NCBI GenBank assembly: GCA_900769355.1
Contig: CAAGGG010000068.1
Span: 20,027-84,026, forward strand
DNA: 64,000 bases
Source: Candidatus Gastranaerophilales bacterium
GTDB lineage: Bacteria; Cyanobacteriota; Vampirovibrionia; Gastranaerophilales; Gastranaerophilaceae
Direction of reading: 5' to 3'
Part shown: positions 41,863 through 49,371 of the stretch, in pieces
How the letters are laid out: the number at the start of each line of letters is the position of its first letter
Position numbering within the stretch: the first letter of the stretch is position 1
Made by a program: the position numbers and the translations under genes
Notes under the pieces: model-generated
The model's database searches: none
What the model was told of the DNA's origin: nothing
Seen by the model: only the letters and a program-made list of their open reading frames with translations

Positions 41863-42222
41863 TTAACTTTGATTTCTAACTCTTGAACTAGTTTTTACTG
41901 TTTGTTTAAGTTCGTTTTCAAAATCGTCTTCGTATTCAAAGTCCTCAGGCAAGATTTCAATAATTTGAATTGTCATGATTGATGAGATGTTTACGTGAAG
42001 CTGGGGGGTTCTGTCAGGACGAAATGCAATGTTTTTTCTATCTTTTATTTCACAATTTTTAAGGGTAATAAATTGAAAACCGCCATTAAGTATATAAAAG
42101 AGCATATTGTCAGGGATTGAGTTGCTAAATCTCATGTTTTCCGGCAAGAGTAACTCGCCCTCAATATATTGGTCGTTTGTTGTAATCAAAACTTGCATTC
42201 TTGGTAAATTATTCATCATCAT
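41863..42222 (-). CDS. Hypothetical beta-rich protein, 119 residues
   Basis: A small soluble protein (MMMNNLPRMQVLITTNDQYI) with alternating hydrophobic strands (VLITTNDQYIEGELLLPE, GGFQFITLKNCEI, HVNISSIMTIQIIEILPE) and an acidic C-terminus. It resembles Sm-like/PilZ-sized folds in pattern, but I do not recognise a family. Three consecutive ATGs follow AAGGA, so the exact start is uncertain by one or two residues. The gene is flanked by aspS downstream and the SPFH/NfeD pair upstream on the same strand, with a 73-bp gap to the latter. Confidence 0.6.
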   Translation of the reverse strand: MMMNNLPRMQVLITTNDQYIEGELLLPENMRFSNSIPDNMLFYILNGGFQFITLKNCEIKDRKNIAFRPDRTPQLHVNISSIMTIQIIEILPEDFEYEDDFENELKQTVKTSSRVRNQS

Positions 42223-42295
42223 TGTCGTTTGTCCTTGGTTATTTTGTTGTAGAAAATTAGAGGCAGAGTTAATTCTCTGCCCCGAGTTTCATTAA

Positions 42296-43267
42296 TTATT
42301 TTTTGTCGAACATTTGTTTGATACCGTCAACAGAAGAAAGAATTCCTGTTGCTTCATACGGCATGTAAACTACTTTGTTGTTCTCGCCACTTGTGATGGC
42401 AGTCATTGTTTCCAAGTATTTCATTGCGATTAAATACTTGTCAGGCTGACCTTTGTCTGCCAAAGCATTGATAATTCTTGAGATTGCTTCTTTTTCAGCG
42501 TCGGCTTCAATTACACGGGCTTGTGCAATACCTTCGGCTCTAAGGATTTCTGCTTGTTTATCACCTTCTGCAGATCTGATAGCAGCTTCTTTTTCACCTT
42601 CGGCTTTTCTGATTGCGGCTTCTTTCAAACCTTCAGCTTCTGTAATTGTAGCTTTCTTTTCTCTGTCGGCTTTCATCAATTTGTCCATTGATGCTTGAAT
42701 ATCGGCAGGTGGGAAGATATCTTGAATTTCAACACGGTTAACTTTAACGCCCCATTTGTTTGTCGCATCATCAAGAGTTGTTCTCAATTCGTCGTTGATT
42801 TTGCCGCGAGATGTCAATGTTTCTTGCAAATCCATTTGACCTACAAGGTTTCTGAGTGTTGTTTGTGTCAATTTTTCAATCGCATCAGGAAGGTTTTCGA
42901 TTTCATAAACCGCATCTTTTGCGTTCACAATTTGGAAGTAAATCAATGCGTTGATAGTGATTGAAACGTTATCTTTTGTAATTACGTTTTGGCGAGGGAA
43001 GTCGTAGATTTGTTCTCTCAAATCAATTCTGTCAACTTGTTTTTGGTAATAGTAGCTGCGTCCGTCAATGCCTTTTTGGGCAACTTTTTTCAAAATTCCT
43101 CGCGGAGCTTCCAAAATCGGAAAAATGAAGTTAGGACCTGCATCAAGAGTTTTTTCGTAACGCCCCATTCTTTCTATGATAACTTGTTGTTGTTGTTGCA
43201 CGATAATTATGCCTTTGAAAACATAAATCAATAACGCAACCAATAAAATTAGTAGTACAATGCTCAT
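42296..43267 (-). CDS. SPFH/stomatin-family membrane protein (slipin/QmcA type)
   Basis: A 323-residue protein with one N-terminal membrane helix (MSIVLLILLVALLIYVFKGI), an SPFH domain (residues about 20-190, with VIIERMGRYEKTLDAGPNFI and NVITKDNVSITINALIYFQ), and a C-terminal coiled coil of EAEG/AAIRKAEGEKEA repeats (about 205-260). It organises membrane microdomains and modulates proteases. The partner gene for an NfeD protein lies 11 bp upstream on the same strand, the usual pairing. GGAGAA is close to ATG 43267. Confidence 0.93.
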   Translation of the reverse strand: MSIVLLILLVALLIYVFKGIIIVQQQQQVIIERMGRYEKTLDAGPNFIFPILEAPRGILKKVAQKGIDGRSYYYQKQVDRIDLREQIYDFPRQNVITKDNVSITINALIYFQIVNAKDAVYEIENLPDAIEKLTQTTLRNLVGQMDLQETLTSRGKINDELRTTLDDATNKWGVKVNRVEIQDIFPPADIQASMDKLMKADREKKATITEAEGLKEAAIRKAEGEKEAAIRSAEGDKQAEILRAEGIAQARVIEADAEKEAISRIINALADKGQPDKYLIAMKYLETMTAITSGENNKVVYMPYEATGILSSVDGIKQMFDKK

Positions 43268-43278
43268 TTAATATTCTC

Positions 43279-43701
43279 CTATATTTTTTCTACGGTTAAA
43301 ACAAGACTTTCATTCTTGACAATTTTTACTTCGCTTCCGACAGGAATGGTTTCATCGCTGTCAACACGAGCTTCCCAACGTTCGTCGTATACAGTAATAG
43401 CACCGGAAAATTTTGTAATCGGTTCAATAACTTTTACGATTTTGCCGATGTATTTGTTTTCCATACCGGTTTGCATTTCTTTGCTCCGTTTATCTTTGAT
43501 AAGCAAAGGTCGTAAAAACAGTATTGATGCAATAGATAAGACCACGAAAACAATAGTCAAAGTAACCCAACTTGTAATCCATACTGCAACGAGTGCTGTG
43601 ATTACAGCTGCAATTGCAAGGTTCAAAAAGAACATTGACGGAACTAACATTTCCAAAATAATGAAAACAAGGCCGGCAATTGTAAAAATTTCCCAAAGCA
43701 T
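43279..43701 (-). CDS. NfeD-family membrane protein
   Basis: A 140-residue short NfeD: three or so membrane segments (residues 1-75) and a C-terminal OB-fold domain (ENKYIGKIVKVIEPITKFSG...AITVYDERWEARVDSDETIPVGSEVKI region) ending VLTVEKI. NfeD proteins act with SPFH proteins, and here the SPFH gene follows after 11 bp, so the two are one operon. No long serine-protease (NfeD1b-like) portion is present. AAGGAGATAC lies just before ATG 43701. Confidence 0.9.
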   Translation of the reverse strand: MLWEIFTIAGLVFIILEMLVPSMFFLNLAIAAVITALVAVWITSWVTLTIVFVVLSIASILFLRPLLIKDKRSKEMQTGMENKYIGKIVKVIEPITKFSGAITVYDERWEARVDSDETIPVGSEVKIVKNESLVLTVEKI

Positions 43702-43760
43702 AATGTATCTCCTTTATATAAATACTATCTTAACATATTTTTTCAAACTCGTCAATTGAG

Positions 43761-43789
43761 TTGAAAAAATTTTTAATAATTGTTATAAT
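43761..43789 (+). promoter_or_regulatory. Promoter for the 43826 prepilin
   Basis: TTGAAA (43761-43766), 17 bp, perfect TATAAT (43784-43789), 37 nt before ATG 43826. Confidence 0.7.
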
Positions 43790-43825
43790 AAAGTAGTTGA
43801 GATAATTATAGGATATATGTTATAG

Positions 43826-45424
43826 ATGGGAATATTTGACAGGGTTAAAAGAGCCTACACTCTTGCAGAAATTATTATAGTATTGGTTGTAATTGCAGTT
43901 GTTGTTGCTGTGACTATGCGTGTTGCAAAAACAAAATTGGATAATATAACGACATATACCTATTATTCTGCGTATGGTGTTTTGAATGACGTGACTGCAC
44001 AAATGGTAGCCGGATATGACCCGCAACAAGATAGGTATATGGAAGTAGCAAATGCTTCGTTAGATACTCTAAGTCGTTTTCAGTCAAGTTATAATGAGTT
44101 GTTTGTATTTGGCTCAAAGATTTCAAATTATCATAATTTAAAACAAATACAAAAAGTATTAAGTTCAGAAGTCTATGCAATAGGTGGAAATCACTGGTTC
44201 GAATTTTCTCCGGTAGAGCCTTATGGCGGAGAATGTACTATTGATGTTGATGATTTTAATGTAAAGTACGTAAAAGCGAAATACCAAGTGATAAACAGTG
44301 AAGGTGATTACGACTGGTCTTGTCTTGGGGTGCTAGAAGCTGCAAACCGTTTCGGTCCGCCTGAAAGAGTAAAAAATCCGGATACAGGTGAGACGGGGTG
44401 GTATTGTAGAACCGCAGTAGATACTTCCAGAAAAGTTAGAATTCCATCGAGAGATGAACAATATCAAGAATATTGTCAAAATCAAAGAATGTACGAAGCT
44501 GAGCCTTTGTGTGGATATCGTACATATGATTTGTGTAAAAATACGAGTGGTTTAACATGGTCTAAAACGAAGTGTAAATGTGTAAATTCTGATGAGGAAC
44601 AACCATGTACTCAGGTAAGTGAGGAACAACAAAGAAGGGATTATTGCCACTTCGGTAAAACGAATTATGATCCAAACACTTGTACTTATCTTACCGAAGG
44701 TACAGATTGTGAAAAAGGACAACATTGGAGCACAAGCGAACCTTGCGGTTGTGTGCCGGATAATGCAACTGTTCCTAGAAAAGGAGCCAATTTCTGTGAA
44801 ATGTTTGTTTCATTTGTGAATACAAAAACTGGTGAGTCGCTATGTAGTGGCGGAGCAGTTGCTGCTGATGTTACTGATTTTTCTTCGATTACTCCGGATA
44901 TTGTTCTTAGAAATGGAATGAGAGTCTTTAATGCTTCCCAAAATCCTGCTAACATTAGCGAGTTTACGCTTGCTGATGGAGAACATAAAAATAGCTTTTT
45001 TACAAAAGATGATGGTACAAGAATTTATCTTGATGAATTTGGTTATACATTATATATAGATATTGATGGTGCTAGAAACGGTAACTCAAAGTTGTGGGAA
45101 GATGTATTCCCATTCTATGTAACTCTTTCCGGCAAAGTAATTCCGGCCTACAACACAGATGCAATAGCTCAATTTGGAGGTGGTAGCAGGTATTATCTTC
45201 AAACGAGTATTCAAGTTGATTCTGTAGATGCACAAGGTGCAACACAATTTTGGCTGGACGGAGCAAAAAGTATATCGTTTAGACAAGCAGCTTGTATGTC
45301 AGGTTATGTTGATGCTGCGGCTCAATATTGTTCGAGAAATCCGTCGATTGCAAAATCTGCGACTTGTAGTGAGGGAAATAATTCTTGCTCAATAAAAAAG
45401 GTAAGCCCGATTAGATGGTTCTAG
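43826..45424 (+). CDS. Large Cys-rich prepilin-like protein
   Basis: A 532-residue protein with a 10-residue leader and prepilin helix (MGIFDRVKRAYTLAEIIIVL; site A/YTLAE with Glu5). After the helix comes a globular region, then a Cys-rich central part at about 225-315 (EPLCGYRTYDLC, KCKCVNS, CHFGKTNYDPNTCTYL, EPCGCVPD) whose spacing suggests a disulfide-bonded repeat, then a beta-rich domain with LDEFGYTLYIDIDGAR resembling the DxNG motif of the other prepilins. Large, domain-carrying subunits of this type are usually minor or tip (pseudo)pilins. The VKOR-DsbA at 25208 could form its disulfides. ATG 43826 has only a weak AGGA site. It is followed by a repeat region. Confidence 0.8.
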   Translation: MGIFDRVKRAYTLAEIIIVLVVIAVVVAVTMRVAKTKLDNITTYTYYSAYGVLNDVTAQMVAGYDPQQDRYMEVANASLDTLSRFQSSYNELFVFGSKISNYHNLKQIQKVLSSEVYAIGGNHWFEFSPVEPYGGECTIDVDDFNVKYVKAKYQVINSEGDYDWSCLGVLEAANRFGPPERVKNPDTGETGWYCRTAVDTSRKVRIPSRDEQYQEYCQNQRMYEAEPLCGYRTYDLCKNTSGLTWSKTKCKCVNSDEEQPCTQVSEEQQRRDYCHFGKTNYDPNTCTYLTEGTDCEKGQHWSTSEPCGCVPDNATVPRKGANFCEMFVSFVNTKTGESLCSGGAVAADVTDFSSITPDIVLRNGMRVFNASQNPANISEFTLADGEHKNSFFTKDDGTRIYLDEFGYTLYIDIDGARNGNSKLWEDVFPFYVTLSGKVIPAYNTDAIAQFGGGSRYYLQTSIQVDSVDAQGATQFWLDGAKSISFRQAACMSGYVDAAAQYCSRNPSIAKSATCSEGNNSCSIKKVSPIRWF

Positions 45425-45522
45425 AGGCAGCTAGGCGTTTAGATGCCAAGATGCTTAGAGGCAAAGATGCGAAGCCTGTTTAGTTAAGTTGTTAGGTTAC
45501 TAAGGCACTAAGGTCATTTAAA
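45425..45522. repeat. Degenerate CTAG/TTTAGATGCCAAGATG repeat
   Basis: GGCGTTTAGATGCCAAGATG...AGAGGCAAAGATGCG is an inverse relative of the CTCTTGGCATCTTTGCATC unit in the leaders of the prepilins at 2719 (2756-2778) and 49351 (49388-49410). GGTTACTAAGGCACTAAGG is an inverse relative of CCTTAGTAACCTAG near 8441. Together with 45523-45619 it fills most of the 327-bp gap before 45752. Confidence 0.6.
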
Positions 45523-45619
45523 AATAAGCTGGATTCTTTCGCATTCGCTCAGAATGACGTGAATATCAGCTATTTTCGTCATTCTGAGGCTCTCCAGAGC
45601 CGAAAGAATCCAGCTTATT
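45523..45619. repeat. Head-to-head palindromic repeat pair (BIME-like)
   Basis: Outer arms AATAAGCTGGATTCTTTCG (45523-45541) and its exact inverse (45601-45619), inner arms CTCAGAATGACG (45548-45559) and its inverse (45577-45588). One half of this element forms the 5' part of the block upstream of the prepilins at 2719 and 49351. Confidence 0.85.
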
Positions 45620-45751
45620 GAATAACTCGGTGCGATTTTGTATTTGCCACTGCTCTTTTGGCGGATTTATTTTCTGCAAATTTCTCTTTTACTATAAATC
45701 TGTAGGGCGCAAATTTTTGCCCCAACAAAAAGTGTTTGTAAAGGAGAAATT

Positions 45752-46045
45752 ATGTCTAGAAATATTTTAAAACCTATTAGTAAAATAGTTGAAGAAAGTG
45801 GCTCAAATAAGCTCACTGTTTTTACCAATCACTTAAAAATTGATGGTCATATTTATTTGCCGGAAGGGCGATGTGATGAATGTCATGATGATTTTATAAC
45901 TCTGGAAAATGTGACGGTTTGTAGGCTTTCGGATTATTGTACTTGTAATGATGATGATTGTGAATGCAATGACTATGTGTGCTTCAGATATGATTGGCTA
46001 AATGTCGGAATTGAAAAGATTACGGCATTTAGTGTTGTGAAATGA
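45752..46045 (+). CDS. Hypothetical acidic Cys-rich small protein
   Basis: A 97-residue protein (MSRNILKPISKIVEESGSNK) with eight cysteines, most in the centre: GRCDECHDD near 46, CRLSDYCTCNDDDCECNDYVC at about 63-83. The close Cys pairs mixed with Asp suggest metal binding rather than disulfides, as there is no signal peptide. AAAGGAG is 7 nt before ATG. No family is recognised. It lies between repeats and the rbfA-truB cluster. Confidence 0.6.
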   Translation: MSRNILKPISKIVEESGSNKLTVFTNHLKIDGHIYLPEGRCDECHDDFITLENVTVCRLSDYCTCNDDDCECNDYVCFRYDWLNVGIEKITAFSVVK

Positions 46046-46182
46046 CTTTTGGCTTGATAGCTCGTAAACAATCAAATTAATCAATACGGCGAGGTCTATT
46101 CTTTGTCGTATTAATTTTTGTCAAGCTACGTGTGCGAACGACAGATTTTATGATACAATATAGTTACTACAAGGAGAAAAAT

Positions 46183-46527
46183 ATGACTCTAAGAAATGAA
46201 CGTGTTAGAAAAGAATTAATGAGAGATATTTCTGAAATTTTGAGAAAAGAAATCAGAGGTCTTGCTGGTGTTGTGTCGATTTTGGACGTGGAAGTTGCGC
46301 ACGACAATTCTTTTGCGAAGGTTATTTATAGCGTTTTGGGTTCAGATGAGCAAATTGTAAAAACAAAAGAAATTATTGAAAAAAGTACTCCAAAAATTCG
46401 CTATGAAGTTGGAAAACGTATTCGTCTAAGACTCACTCCTGAATTACGTTTTGTCTATACTGATTCTTTGGAAAAAGGTTCAAGAGTCAGTGAACTAATC
46501 GACAAAATCTCTCGCGGGGAAATATAA
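46183..46527 (+). CDS. rbfA: Ribosome-binding factor A
   Basis: A 114-residue KH-like 30S maturation factor. MTLRNERVRKELMRDISEIL is the family N-terminus, ending ...RFVYTDSLEKGSRVSELIDK. AAGGAG lies 8 nt before ATG 46183; a longer frame to 46132 has no such site. It is followed by truB after 6 nt, the usual rbfA-truB order, and both are part of a co-directional group to 48908. Confidence 0.95.
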   Translation: MTLRNERVRKELMRDISEILRKEIRGLAGVVSILDVEVAHDNSFAKVIYSVLGSDEQIVKTKEIIEKSTPKIRYEVGKRIRLRLTPELRFVYTDSLEKGSRVSELIDKISRGEI

Positions 46528-46533
46528 GAGGTA

Positions 46534-47436
46534 ATGTCGGCTTTGGTAAGCAAGGATTTGAGTCGCGAAAAGAAGCAGTTGTTCGGCTTTTTGAATATTT
46601 ATAAGCCTGTCGGAATGACATCACATGATGTTGTTGCTGCTTTGCGACGTGTTACAAAAATTAAACAAATCGGACACACAGGTACGTTGGATCCTTTTGC
46701 TGAAGGGGTTTTACCAATTTGTGTCGGAAAAGCTACTCGATTAATCGAATATTTGCAAGATGATAAGGAATACCTTGCAACAGTGCAGTTTGGAGCTTCT
46801 ACAAACACATTTGATTTAGATGGTGAAAAAACATCTGTTTCTGGTAAAAAAGTAACAAAATCACAGGTGGAAGAAGCATTAAAGGCATTTTCTGGAGAAA
46901 TTTCTCAGTTGCCACCGATTTTTTCTGCGATAAAGGTGAAGGGTAAAAAGCTTTATGAGTATGCAAGAAAAGGCGAAGAAGTTGAAATTCACCCGCGGAA
47001 AGTTGTAATTGAAAATATTGAACTGAAAGTGTTTGATGAAGAAAATCAACAAGCTCAAATTCTGATAAAATGCTCAAAAGGAACTTATATTCGCTCTATT
47101 GCCAACGATTTAGGACAAAATCTCGGTTGTGGCGGATATTTGGTTAAGTTAATTCGGACTCAAGCTGGAAGTTTCAGGGTTGAAGACAGTTTCCAACTTG
47201 ATACGGTTGAGGTTGAGAAAAATTTTGTTAATCCGTTAGACGTACTGAATTTGCCAAAAATTGCAGTGAAAGATAAGGATTTAACAAAAATTAAAAATGG
47301 CATGCCGATTGAGTTTTCGCCTCGAGAAGACATAAAATTTGGAAATTTTGTAATTTTGGTATATAATAATGTCGAAATCTGCGCTGTTGGAGTTGCAGAT
47401 AATGACAAAATAAAATTAAAGAAAGTGTTTTTATAA
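46534..47436 (+). CDS. truB: tRNA pseudouridine(55) synthase
   Basis: Makes pseudouridine 55 in the T arm of tRNAs. The 300-residue protein has the catalytic aspartate D53 in GHTGTLDPFAEGVLP, the family N-terminus GFLNIYKPVGMTSHDVV, and the YEYARKGEEVEI loop. The C-terminal part (about 230-300) is a PUA-like extension of low similarity. The ATG is preceded by GAGG. The stop overlaps the ATG of the next gene by one base (TAATG), so translation is coupled. Confidence 0.95.
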   Translation: MSALVSKDLSREKKQLFGFLNIYKPVGMTSHDVVAALRRVTKIKQIGHTGTLDPFAEGVLPICVGKATRLIEYLQDDKEYLATVQFGASTNTFDLDGEKTSVSGKKVTKSQVEEALKAFSGEISQLPPIFSAIKVKGKKLYEYARKGEEVEIHPRKVVIENIELKVFDEENQQAQILIKCSKGTYIRSIANDLGQNLGCGGYLVKLIRTQAGSFRVEDSFQLDTVEVEKNFVNPLDVLNLPKIAVKDKDLTKIKNGMPIEFSPREDIKFGNFVILVYNNVEICAVGVADNDKIKLKKVFL

Positions 47437-48293
47437 TGAAAAAGATTATTTTAGGATTAGTATTATTGCTTGTTGCTCAGAATGTTCAGGCAAAAGATTG
47501 TGAAACATTAAAATGTCCTGCACCTTATGATTTAACGTCAGGTTTTTCTCGTGGGGTCAGTACTGTGACAGGTCAAAATTTTTTGGCAGAGCGAATTGGA
47601 GAAAGTTTAACTAAAAAAGCAATTAAGAAAAATATTACAAGCGGAGATGTGAAAGTTAAACTGGACTCTTTCAGTACAAGAGATTTGAAGGCCGGAAGGT
47701 TTAAGTCGCTTGAAATAATTGGTAAAAATGCTAATGTACAGGGCGTTTATATCTCATCTTTTGATGCGAAAACGCTTTGCAATTTTAACTACGTAGCACC
47801 TGATAAAAAAGGAAATTACGTTGTAAAAGAAGATATTCCGCTTTCTTTTGAAGCTGAAATTACAGAAGATGACTTGAACAAAACTATGCAATCTTCTGAT
47901 TACAAACGTATGATTGATGATTTGAACGGTGTTACGGGCGGATTGAATTTATTTGAAATAACTTCTACTCGTGTAAAATTGAGAAATAACAAAATGTATT
48001 ACGTTATGAATTATGCAATTCCTTTTGTGCGTAAGACAAAACAGCTTGTTATCAGTGCTGATTTGAAGGTTGAAAACAACAAAATCTTACTCGCAAATAC
48101 AACTTTTATGAATAACACAATGTCATTAGATGTTGATAAACTTTCAAGATTGTTTAATTATATTAACCCACTTGATTTTTCTGCTAAAATATTGGAGAAT
48201 AAAGAGGCAAAATTTAGCGTAGAAACAGTCAAGATTTCTGACGGAAAAATAAAAATTGATGGAAAAGCGACAATTCTAAAGGATAAGGAATAG
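47436..48293 (+). CDS. DUF2993/LmeA-type exported lipid-binding protein
   Basis: A 285-residue protein with a signal peptide (MKKIILGLVLLLVAQNVQAK) and a DUF2993-like beta domain: LKSxxxRDLKAGRFKSLEI-type strands (about 85-105), VYISSFDAKTLCNF, and GKIKIDGKATIL at the end. Members bind phospholipid in the cell envelope, and the family is common in cyanobacteria. ATG overlaps the truB stop by one base; the GerMN gene follows after 3 nt. Two N-terminal cysteines (CETLKC) may form a disulfide. The exact ligand is unknown. Confidence 0.8.
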   Translation: MKKIILGLVLLLVAQNVQAKDCETLKCPAPYDLTSGFSRGVSTVTGQNFLAERIGESLTKKAIKKNITSGDVKVKLDSFSTRDLKAGRFKSLEIIGKNANVQGVYISSFDAKTLCNFNYVAPDKKGNYVVKEDIPLSFEAEITEDDLNKTMQSSDYKRMIDDLNGVTGGLNLFEITSTRVKLRNNKMYYVMNYAIPFVRKTKQLVISADLKVENNKILLANTTFMNNTMSLDVDKLSRLFNYINPLDFSAKILENKEAKFSVETVKISDGKIKIDGKATILKDKE

Positions 48294-48296
48294 ATT

Positions 48297-48908
48297 ATGC
48301 GAAAGAATGAACGAGTTTTTTTAGGTGTTACAGCGGTTATAATGGTTGTTGTTTGCTGTGTTTTAGGTTTGAGAATGCTTTATCATAATGATGAAAATGT
48401 GTCAGGACCTTTGACGCCGGTTCCTGAAACTCAAATTCCACAAGAGCAAGAGGAGCAACCGGAAGTTCAAAAACCTGTGGAAAAAGTTTATGCCAATGTG
48501 TTTTTCATTGGACAAGACGGTTCTAAACAAGAAGTTTATAGAGCTGTAAATCGTCAATATGACAAAGATGTAGATGGTTCAAAAATTAAGTTTGCAGTTC
48601 GTGCTTTGATTGCAGGTCCGACAGCTTATGAAAAATCAAAAGGAGTTTACTCTGAAATTCCTGCCGGAACTCGTGTTATTTCTATAACAGAAAGTTCTGA
48701 CAAGGTTGTCATCAATTTGAACTCAGCGTTTGAAAACGGTGGTGGAACAGATAGTTTGTACAAAAGGCTTTATCAGTTGATTAAAACTGCTAAACGAAAC
48801 ACAAATAAACCTGTTTACTTATACATTGAGGGACAAAAAGCAGATGTTATAGGTGGCGAAGGTATTATGATTACTCAGCCGTTGAATGAAAATTCGTTGG
48901 ACGGTTAG
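48297..48908 (+). CDS. GerMN-domain protein, membrane anchored
   Basis: A 203-residue protein with an N-terminal membrane anchor (VFLGVTAVIMVVVCCVLGLRM), a Pro/Gln/Glu linker (VPETQIPQEQEEQPEVQKPV), and a GerMN domain at about 63-190 (YANVFFIGQDGSKQEVYRAV, ALIAGPTAYEKSKGVYSEIP, VVINLNSAFENGGG). GerMN domains act in the envelope or periplasm and in cyanobacterial relatives often stand alone. ATG 48297 is 3 nt after the DUF2993 gene, so it is in one operon with it; the HicB-like gene follows after 3 nt. Confidence 0.85.
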   Translation: MRKNERVFLGVTAVIMVVVCCVLGLRMLYHNDENVSGPLTPVPETQIPQEQEEQPEVQKPVEKVYANVFFIGQDGSKQEVYRAVNRQYDKDVDGSKIKFAVRALIAGPTAYEKSKGVYSEIPAGTRVISITESSDKVVINLNSAFENGGGTDSLYKRLYQLIKTAKRNTNKPVYLYIEGQKADVIGGEGIMITQPLNENSLDG

Positions 48909-48911
48909 CAG

Positions 48912-49181
48912 ATGGGTAACAAAGACTTAGATTACTACCTCGGACTTGATTGGAGCGTGATAGAGGGCGAAGATACCGATTTTGACGGTAATCCGTACCA
49001 TTATATTGAGATAAAAGAAATTCCGAGTTTTTTGTTCTGTGCTAAAACTTCTGAAAGGGCAAGAGAACGATATAAACAGCAGCTTAAATGGACTTTGCAG
49101 GTAATGTTGGAAAGCGGAGAACATATTATTGAACCTGGAGAAGAAGACGATGAACCTGATTGGGAAAATCTTTGTCCATAA
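48912..49181 (+). CDS. HicB-like protein
   Basis: An 89-residue acidic protein (MGNKDLDYYLGLDWSVIEGE) with the pattern of a HicB-type fold: LDWSVIEGEDTDFDGNPYHYIE, IPSFLFCAKTSERARERYKQ, then an amphipathic helix WTLQVMLESGEHI. The classical HicB partner HicA toxin is not adjacent and the C-terminal DNA-binding helix is absent, so it is a HicB-like domain in an orphan setting. It may regulate or simply be a conserved small protein. It is the last gene of the rbfA cluster by spacing (3 nt) before the G10 tract at 49243. Confidence 0.55.
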   Translation: MGNKDLDYYLGLDWSVIEGEDTDFDGNPYHYIEIKEIPSFLFCAKTSERARERYKQQLKWTLQVMLESGEHIIEPGEEDDEPDWENLCP

Positions 49182-49242
49182 GGAAGCTAAAATGTTGAGA
49201 AAGGACGAAGTTCTGAAAAAATAAGATATTAGAAGAACCTTC

Positions 49243-49252
49243 GGGGGGGGGG
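49243..49252 (+). repeat. G10 homopolymer in motif TC-G10-CAA (copy 3)
   Basis: Ten Gs flanked by TC and CAA. It lies about 100 bp upstream of the ATG at 49351 in the G orientation. No ATG, GTG or TTG in a compatible frame precedes it, so here it can affect only transcription or recombination unless the start is different. Confidence 0.9.
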
Positions 49253-49296
49253 CAACTTCGAAGACACGTTTAACGCGAATGAGAATTCTTCAGAGC

Positions 49297-49371
49297 CGAA
49301 AGAATCCAGCTTATTTATTGTATAATACAATTAAATTGAAAGGAATACACATGAATAATTTAACCGAAACA
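49297..49371 (+). repeat. 75-bp promoter/RBS/start block, second copy (first at 2665-2739)
   Basis: Identical to 2665-2739 except for one base (G at 2699, T here). It contains the CGAAAGAATCCAGCTTAT palindrome half, a -10-like TATAAT, the AAAGGAA site and the first seven codons (MNNLTET). It shows recent duplication or gene conversion of the whole expression block. Confidence 0.9.

Noticed and set aside
42001..42008. Another phase-variable G tract (CTGGGGGGTT)
   Set aside because: Only six Gs, inside a coding frame that is intact, and the TC/CAA flanks are absent.
48912..49181. Toxin-antitoxin module
   Set aside because: Only a HicB-like domain is present; no HicA toxin or other partner gene is adjacent.
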